Origin: G963665005 sp963665005
GTDB taxonomy: Bacteria > Bacillota > Clostridia > Christensenellales > SZUA-584
DNA: 64,000 bases
Assembly (NCBI GenBank): GCA_963665005.2
Contig: CAXXTQ010000001.1
Location: 2,852,001-2,916,000 of the forward strand
Direction: 5' to 3'
Shown here: in pieces, positions 59,923 through 64,000 of the stretch
Numbering within the stretch: position 1 is the first letter of the stretch
How the letters are laid out: every line of letters starts with the position of its first letter
Notes under the pieces: generated by a model
Told to the model about the DNA's origin: nothing
Seen by the model: the letters and a program-made list of their open reading frames with translations, nothing else
Database searches by the model: none
Program-made: the position numbers and the translations under genes

Positions 59923-61419
59923 ATGAACAACAGAATAGACGCCATTTATGCAAGACAGTCGGTGGACAGGCAGGATTCCATCTCCACCCAAAGCCAAATC
60001 GAGTTTTGCAAATACGAATTGAAAGGTGGTCATTGCAGGGAATATACGGACAAAGGTTACAGCGGTAAGAATACAGACCGCCCGCAATTTCAAGAACTGA
60101 TTCAGGATATTCAAAAAGGGTTAATCCGCAAGGTCGTAGTTTACAAGCTCGACCGCATCAGCCGTTCCATATTGGACTTTGCGGGCATGATAAAGTTGTT
60201 CCAGCAGAATGACGTGGAGTTTGTATCCTCCACCGAAAAGTTTGACACCTCCACCCCGATGGGCCGGGCTATGCTTAATATCTGTATCGTGTTTGCCCAA
60301 CTGGAGCGGGAAACGATACAGAAACGGGTGTCGGATGCTTACTACTCTCGGAGCCGGAAAGGGTTCCGCATGGGCGGCAAAGCGCCTTACGGCTTTCGCA
60401 CCGAGCCGATCAAACTGGACGGCGTCAATACCAAAAAACTGGTGGCCAATCCTGATGAAGCGGCGCATGTCCGGCTGATGTTTGAGATGTACGCCCAGCC
60501 GCAAACCTCATACGGGGATATTGTCCGTTACTTTGCCGAACACGGCATCAAGGACTTTTCCCGTCCGGCGCTGGCGACGATGCTGTGCAATCCCATATAT
60601 GCCAAGTCCGGCCTTGACATCTACGCGTTTTTCAAGAGTCAGGGAACGGTGATCGTCAACGACGCGGCGGATTTCACGGGAACGAACGGCTGCTATTTCT
60701 ACCGGGGACGCGGACTAAAAGGCGATACCAAACACAACCTGCAAGGGCATACTCTGGTGCTGGCTCCCAGCGAAGGATTGGTTTCTTCCGGGCTGTGGCT
60801 GAAATGCCGTAAGAAGATACTGGCGAATGCGAGCTATCAGGCGGGGAGAAAAGCCATTCACACATGGCTGGCTGGAAAGATCAAGTGCGGCAGGTGCGGC
60901 AAAGCATTAAAGGCAGAAGGCAGTTACGGGCGCTGGTACTTCCGTTGCAGCAAGCGTTCGGACAACAAAAGCTGCGAGGGGGCGGGAACGCTCCGCATCC
61001 ACGATACCGAAGCCTTTATCTATGCGGCGATGGTCAGGAAGCTAAAGCCCTTCCAATCGCTCAAGGGACGGAAGAAAGCCGCAAAGGCCAGCCCAAAGCT
61101 GACCGCTCTGCAGGTAGAGCTGGCGCAGGTGGAGCGCGAGATTGAAACGCTCATTGACACGCTGACAGGTGCGAATCCCGTCCTCCTGTCCTATGTGAAC
61201 GGCAAGATTGAAGAGTTGGACAGCCGCAAGCAGACCCTTGTCAAAGAGATTGCCGCTTTGACCGCTGACGCGGTTTCCCCGGAGCAGATAGAGACGATTT
61301 CAAATTATCTGGCCGACTGGGAACAGGTGATCTTCGACGACAAGCGGCGGGTGGTGGATTTGATGATTTCCGCCATTCACGCCACGAGCGAGAGTATTAA
61401 CATCGTATGGAAAATGTGA
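59923..61419 (+). CDS. Large serine recombinase (integrase/excisionase of the element)
   Basis: 498 residues from ATG 59923 behind AAAAGGAG. Resolvase domain: IYARQSVDRQDSISTQSQ with the catalytic Ser, then YKLDRISRS and AQLERETIQKR. Recombinase domain with GKAPYGFRTEP. Zinc ribbon IKCGRCGKALKA with FRCSKRSDNKSCEG. A coiled coil (LTALQVELAQVEREIETL) precedes the C-terminus. All parts are intact. Located next to attR, as usual for the integrase gene. Confidence 0.96.
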   Translation: MNNRIDAIYARQSVDRQDSISTQSQIEFCKYELKGGHCREYTDKGYSGKNTDRPQFQELIQDIQKGLIRKVVVYKLDRISRSILDFAGMIKLFQQNDVEFVSSTEKFDTSTPMGRAMLNICIVFAQLERETIQKRVSDAYYSRSRKGFRMGGKAPYGFRTEPIKLDGVNTKKLVANPDEAAHVRLMFEMYAQPQTSYGDIVRYFAEHGIKDFSRPALATMLCNPIYAKSGLDIYAFFKSQGTVIVNDAADFTGTNGCYFYRGRGLKGDTKHNLQGHTLVLAPSEGLVSSGLWLKCRKKILANASYQAGRKAIHTWLAGKIKCGRCGKALKAEGSYGRWYFRCSKRSDNKSCEGAGTLRIHDTEAFIYAAMVRKLKPFQSLKGRKKAAKASPKLTALQVELAQVEREIETLIDTLTGANPVLLSYVNGKIEELDSRKQTLVKEIAALTADAVSPEQIETISNYLADWEQVIFDDKRRVVDLMISAIHATSESINIVWKM

Positions 61420-61446
61420 CGGCCACAAACGCCGTCATACCACTAG

Positions 61447-61474
61447 AACTTTCACCCTTTGTAAACCAAGCTAC
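61447..61474. other. attR of the serine-recombinase element
   Basis: Inside the element ACTTTCACCC-TTTGTAAACC-AAGC precedes TAC (61472-61474). Read inward from the end it gives TTTACAAA-GGGTGAAA, matching attL in 13 of 15 positions as an inverted repeat. Confidence 0.8.
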
Positions 61475-61696
61475 GCTTAGTTTAGGCGGTATACTAACCA
61501 ACATGTGTATATGGTCTTGCATCAAATGCCCTTCCAGTATTTCCACTCCTTTATACTTGCATAATTGCTTTAGTATTTCTCGCATACTTCTTTTGTATTG
61601 ATTATAGATCGCTTTGCGCCTATACTTAGGTGTAAATACTATGTGGTATTTGCACATCCATTTTGTATGTGCCAAGCTGTTTGTTTTATTTGCCAT
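61472..61696 (-). pseudogene. tnpA: IS200/IS605 TnpA (Y1 transposase), N-terminal half
   Basis: 75 residues, ATG 61696: NSLAHTKWMCKYHIVFTPKY, then GVEILEGHLMQDHIHMLVS with the HUH (HIH) metal motif, to PPKLSV at the TAC junction. After that the frame runs into element sequence. The ribosome site GGAAAGGTG is buried in a hairpin at 61698-61761. Confidence 0.93.
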
Positions 61697-61697
61697 T

Positions 61698-61761
61698 AAA
61701 TCACCTTTCCTTTCTTTGCTATAGAGACTTGAACATCCCTATACTACTGGAAAGGTGATTT
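61698..61761 (-). other. RBS-sequestering hairpin of tnpA / left end of IS200
   Basis: A 13-bp stem AAATCACCTTTCC with GGAAAGGTGATTT separated by about 38 bases. The 3' arm on the transcribed strand contains the tnpA ribosome site and touches the ATG. Such hairpins keep IS200 transposase translation low. Confidence 0.7.
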
Positions 61762-61867
61762 TTTGTATAACTTTTATCGCGCACCCGCATATGTACTGTT
61801 CCAAGGAAAATGGACATTGAGCAAAAACACCCCCTGTTGTAGGATTAAACAACAGGGGGTAATTTAT

Positions 61868-62167
61868 ATGACACGAAAATATACACACTTAAAGCATTTG
61901 GAACCGATCATATTCAAAATGAAAGGGGAAGGAATCAGTAACGCTGAGATTGCAGAGTCTCTTGGTGTAAGCAAGTCACAAATCAAAGACTTGGTAAAAC
62001 GGCACAATCGCCGGAGAATAAATGTAGATAAGATACCTACAAAGCCAAAAGGCCGTCCTAGAAGAAAACCTATTAATTCATGGAAAGCGTTAGAAACAGA
62101 AAACGCCAAACTGAAAATGGAGAATGAGTTGCTGCGGGATTTTCTCTCTGCTACAGAAAGGGAGTGA
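61868..62167 (+). CDS. IS3 transposase OrfA, copy 2
   Basis: 99 residues, identical to copy 1 except Glu for Lys in LKHLEPIIF. Same hairpin-buried ribosome site in front of ATG 61868. Confidence 0.92.
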   Translation: MTRKYTHLKHLEPIIFKMKGEGISNAEIAESLGVSKSQIKDLVKRHNRRRINVDKIPTKPKGRPRRKPINSWKALETENAKLKMENELLRDFLSATERE

Positions 62168-63018
62168 GGCCTGCGTTAAAGTTTGGTGTAATCTATCGTC
62201 ATAAAACTAAATATTCTATCTGTGATATGTGTCGCTTCTTCAAGGTTTCTCGCAGCGGGTATTATGCATATGTTCGTAAAATGGATAAACCTGATAAAGA
62301 CGAGCCGCTTGCTCAGATGATTGCCGAGTGCCAAAAACGCTGTGGCAAAACATATGGGTGTCGCAGAGTGCAAATATGGCTGGAACGAGAAAAGGATATA
62401 TCTCATAACTACAAAACAATCTGGCGAATCATGCATAAATACGGACTTCTTGCCGAGATCCGGCAACGTAGATTTAAGCCTGCGGGCCAACGGTTTCACC
62501 GTTATCCGAATTTGCTAAATCGAGAATTTTCTGCTCAGCGTCCGAATCAAAAGTGGGTGACAGATATCAGCTATATTCAAACAGGACAAGGAACGTTGTA
62601 TCTTTCCATAATCCGTGATCTATTTGATAACAGCATTGTGGCATTTAAGACGCATGTCCGGCAAAGTGTCAAACTGACACTCGATACAGTAAGAGCTGCT
62701 GTAGAAAATGAAGCAGTCACTGCGGAGTTACAGCTCCACAGTGACCAAGGGTTTCAATACACTTCCCATGAGTATTTCAACCTGACAAAATCGTACGGCA
62801 TTATACCGTCTATGTCAAGACGTGCAAATCCGTATGATAACGCGATGGCTGAAAATTTCTTTAGCATACTGAAATCCGAATGTATCCGAAGAGTAAAGAT
62901 TAGAACGTTTGATGAAGCCAGACAGCTGATTGATGAATACATCCACTTCTACAACTTTGAGCGTATTCAGCTAAAGACAAAACTGACACCGTATGAAAAA
63001 CGATGTCAGTTTGCTTAA
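62164..63018 (+). CDS. IS3 transposase OrfB, copy 2
   Basis: 284 residues with an intact DDE core as in copy 1. The segment RQRRFKPAGQRFHRYP and LNREFSAQ differs from RRRRYKSAGQQLHRYP and LNRNFSAQ of copy 1; elsewhere the proteins are identical. Confidence 0.93.
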   Translation: MRPALKFGVIYRHKTKYSICDMCRFFKVSRSGYYAYVRKMDKPDKDEPLAQMIAECQKRCGKTYGCRRVQIWLEREKDISHNYKTIWRIMHKYGLLAEIRQRRFKPAGQRFHRYPNLLNREFSAQRPNQKWVTDISYIQTGQGTLYLSIIRDLFDNSIVAFKTHVRQSVKLTLDTVRAAVENEAVTAELQLHSDQGFQYTSHEYFNLTKSYGIIPSMSRRANPYDNAMAENFFSILKSECIRRVKIRTFDEARQLIDEYIHFYNFERIQLKTKLTPYEKRCQFA

Positions 63019-63077
63019 ATCATAGTAATTCTACGATAGGGGTATTCTTTTCTGTCCTATAACTCTGGAACAGTACA

Positions 63078-63134
63078 ATAGCGGGTGGTTTATATCTCGC
63101 ACGCTTTGCGTGCTCGACAGGCTAAAGCCTTAAC
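63078..63134 (-). repeat. Short hairpin remnants like an IS200 right end
   Basis: GCGGGTGGTTT is followed by CACGC-TTT-GCGTG and AGGCT-AAAGCCT. The style matches the IS200 right end at 54071-54205, suggesting that a second IS200-type end lies here. No gene. Confidence 0.45.
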
Positions 63135-63162
63135 AAAAAAAAGAGCTTTAAAGCTCTTTTTT
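63135..63162. terminator. Bidirectional terminator of the cupin/hom unit
   Basis: AAAAAAAAGAGCTTTAAAGCTCTTTTTT, a palindrome with T-runs on both strands, twelve bases beyond the cupin stop. Confidence 0.85.
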
Positions 63163-63173
63163 ATTTTCGCGTT

Positions 63174-63521
63174 TTAATCTAAAATTATCACGGCTATCAT
63201 CTTTAACGTCTCATCGTTCTCGTTTGATACGGCGTGAAAATCTCCCCCGCCGCAAACGTTGCAGTCGCCCTTTCTAAATGGCCTCATTGTTCCATTGTCG
63301 TTAATTATGCCTTCGCCTTGTATAACGTAATAGATTTCCGTTTCACCAGTATGGTCATGCCTTCCTACGCTGCACCCTTTTTCAAGGCTCATTACAGAAA
63401 AAAGCCTTGTTTTTTTCGGCAGGTGTTCTTCGGGTACGATATGCAGAAAATCGGTTGTGCCAAAACCGTCGCGCAGGCGGACTCTCGGCTTTATCTGCAT
63501 CTCTTCGCTTTTTATAAACAT
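63174..63521 (-). CDS. Small cupin-domain protein
   Basis: 115 residues from ATG 63521 behind GAGGAGTGATTAAT. Cupin_2 motifs GCSVGRHDHTGETEIYYVIQGEG (metal His/His/Glu) and GDCNVCGGGDFHAVSN (second His) are present. Single-domain cupins are enzymes or sensors; nothing here fixes the role. It follows hom by 18 bases and may be cotranscribed. Confidence 0.85.
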   Translation of the reverse strand: MFIKSEEMQIKPRVRLRDGFGTTDFLHIVPEEHLPKKTRLFSVMSLEKGCSVGRHDHTGETEIYYVIQGEGIINDNGTMRPFRKGDCNVCGGGDFHAVSNENDETLKMIAVIILD

Positions 63522-63539
63522 ATTAATCACTCCTCATTA

Positions 63540-64000
63540 TTATTTTTCAACTCTAATCATATTTTCTACGCTTAATACTTCGGGCAGGTTTCTTATATCT
63601 TCTATCGCGCGTTTTACCGATATCTCTTTGGCTTTATGCGTAATGAATATCAAAGGTACGCTGTCTTTACTCTGCCCCTTTTGCATTACAGCGCCTAGGC
63701 TGACATTATATTTTCCAAAAACACTCGATATTTTTGCGAGCACTCCCGGAGAATCTTCCGCTATAAATCGCAGAAAGAATTCGCTTTCCCAGTTATTTTC
63801 GAACGACAGCATTGGCGATACTTTCTTTTCATTGTAAAAAGTAGTATACCTGTGGTGCTCTCTTCCGCTGGCATAAATAACATCCGAAACAACGGCGCTA
63901 GCCGTCGGCATATCTCCCGCGCCCCGTCCGTAAAGCATAAGATCTCCCACTATATTTCCGTGTAAAAACACCGCGTTAAAAGCGCCTCTGACCGAGGCCA
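63540..64000 (-). CDS. hom: Homoserine dehydrogenase, C-terminal part (continues beyond the right edge)
   Basis: The readable portion begins in SVRGAFNAVFLHGNIVGDLMLYGRGAG, the conserved end of the catalytic domain with the G-x-GAG substrate loop, and goes on to an ACT domain (FFLRFIAEDSPGVLAKISSVFGKYNVSL) that allows threonine feedback. It reduces aspartate semialdehyde to homoserine. The N-terminal NAD domain is outside the window. Confidence 0.92.
   Translation of the reverse strand, partial: ASVRGAFNAVFLHGNIVGDLMLYGRGAGDMPTASAVVSDVIYASGREHHRYTTFYNEKKVSPMLSFENNWESEFFLRFIAEDSPGVLAKISSVFGKYNVSLGAVMQKGQSKDSVPLIFITHKAKEISVKRAIEDIRNLPEVLSVENMIRVEK

Larger units (their letters stand above)
54440..61474. 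mobile_element. 7,035-bp integrative element with large serine recombinase, inside tnpA
   Basis: Bounded by TAC at 54437-54439 and 61472-61474. Removal joins PPKLSV to SSFMGYL in frame and restores the IS200 transposase. Content: M56 protease gene, BlaI gene with promoter and operator, a small ORF, a DUF6076-type gene, a structured leader, a 63-residue protein and the recombinase, whose stop is 53 bases from attR. No transfer genes are seen, so it would need help to move between cells. Confidence 0.9.
61792..63077 (+). mobile_element. IS3-family element, copy 2 (1,286 bp)
   Basis: Same termini as copy 1. Target duplication ATA (61789-61791 and 63078-63080). Flanked by CACCCGC on the left and GCGGGTG on the right, again a palindrome interrupted in its loop. 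Confidence 0.93.

Noticed and set aside
52785..63077. The two inverted IS3 copies as a composite transposon
   Set aside because: Each copy has its own matching 3-base duplication (CCA and ATA), which shows separate insertions; a composite move would leave a shared duplication at the outer ends only.

Overview
The window looks like chromosome from a low-to-mid GC anaerobic Firmicute of the class Clostridia. The markers are an smpB/ssrA pair, rnr-secG, a BofA-like protein, a class II aldolase, a holB-ricT (PSP1) cluster and a small 2x[4Fe-4S] ferredoxin. BofA and RicT suggest sporulation ancestry. I cannot name the genus. TTG and GTG starts with strong AGGAGG sites are common.

Layout. (1) 1-20.5 kb is ordinary housekeeping: ssrA (partial), smpB, rnr, secG, fba, mnmA, an ABC-2 exporter operon, an operon of an Orn/Lys/Arg decarboxylase-like enzyme, HAD phosphatase, tmk, holB and ricT, a ferredoxin, a crcB-crcB-DUF190 fluoride-export operon, and tRNA-Gly(CCC). 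(2) 20.5-32.4 kb is a probable acquired island behind tRNA-Gly. It starts with three copies of a repeat carrying variable hairpins, then a broken Gfo/Idh gene, an APC permease, a complete branched-chain amino-acid type ABC transporter (SBP-H-M-G-F), an M24 peptidase-like protein and a PucR-type regulator. It ends in an intact IS3 element and older transposase debris. (3) 32.4-50.4 kb is carbohydrate metabolism: a GH172 remnant, an AraC regulator, an MsmK/UgpC-like ATPase, an ino1-pfkB-Gfo/Idh-SIS cluster (the SIS gene is frameshifted), and a nine-gene operon. The nine genes encode Gfo/Idh, a FAD oxidase, an Fe-S protein, an FGGY kinase, a cupin-like protein, an SBP, an RbsA-like ATPase and an RbsC-like permease (eight proteins), governed by an IclR regulator that probably binds two 17-bp palindromes upstream. 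(4) 50.6-52.8 kb holds a holin-like protein, a 33-residue membrane peptide and an XRE-MBL-small-protein operon.

(5) 52.8-63.1 kb is the most unusual part: nested mobile DNA. An IS200/IS605-type Y1 transposase gene is cut into two halves that lie 7.0 kb apart on the same strand. Between the halves sits a 7,035-bp element flanked by a 3-bp TAC repeat, with a large serine recombinase next to one end and inverted-repeat arms at its termini. Removing the element restores the transposase reading frame exactly. Its cargo is a BlaI-type repressor, an M56 (BlaR1-like) membrane protease with a large extracytoplasmic domain, and a DUF6076-type zinc-finger protein; no resistance gene is visible. Two 1,286-bp copies of one IS3-family element flank this region in opposite orientation. 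Each has its own 3-bp target duplication and each sits in the loop of a CACCCG/CGGGTG palindrome. (6) 63.1-64 kb returns to chromosome: a cupin protein and the C-terminal part of homoserine dehydrogenase, which runs off the window.

All calls come from reading the sequence and remembered family features. No database search was run.
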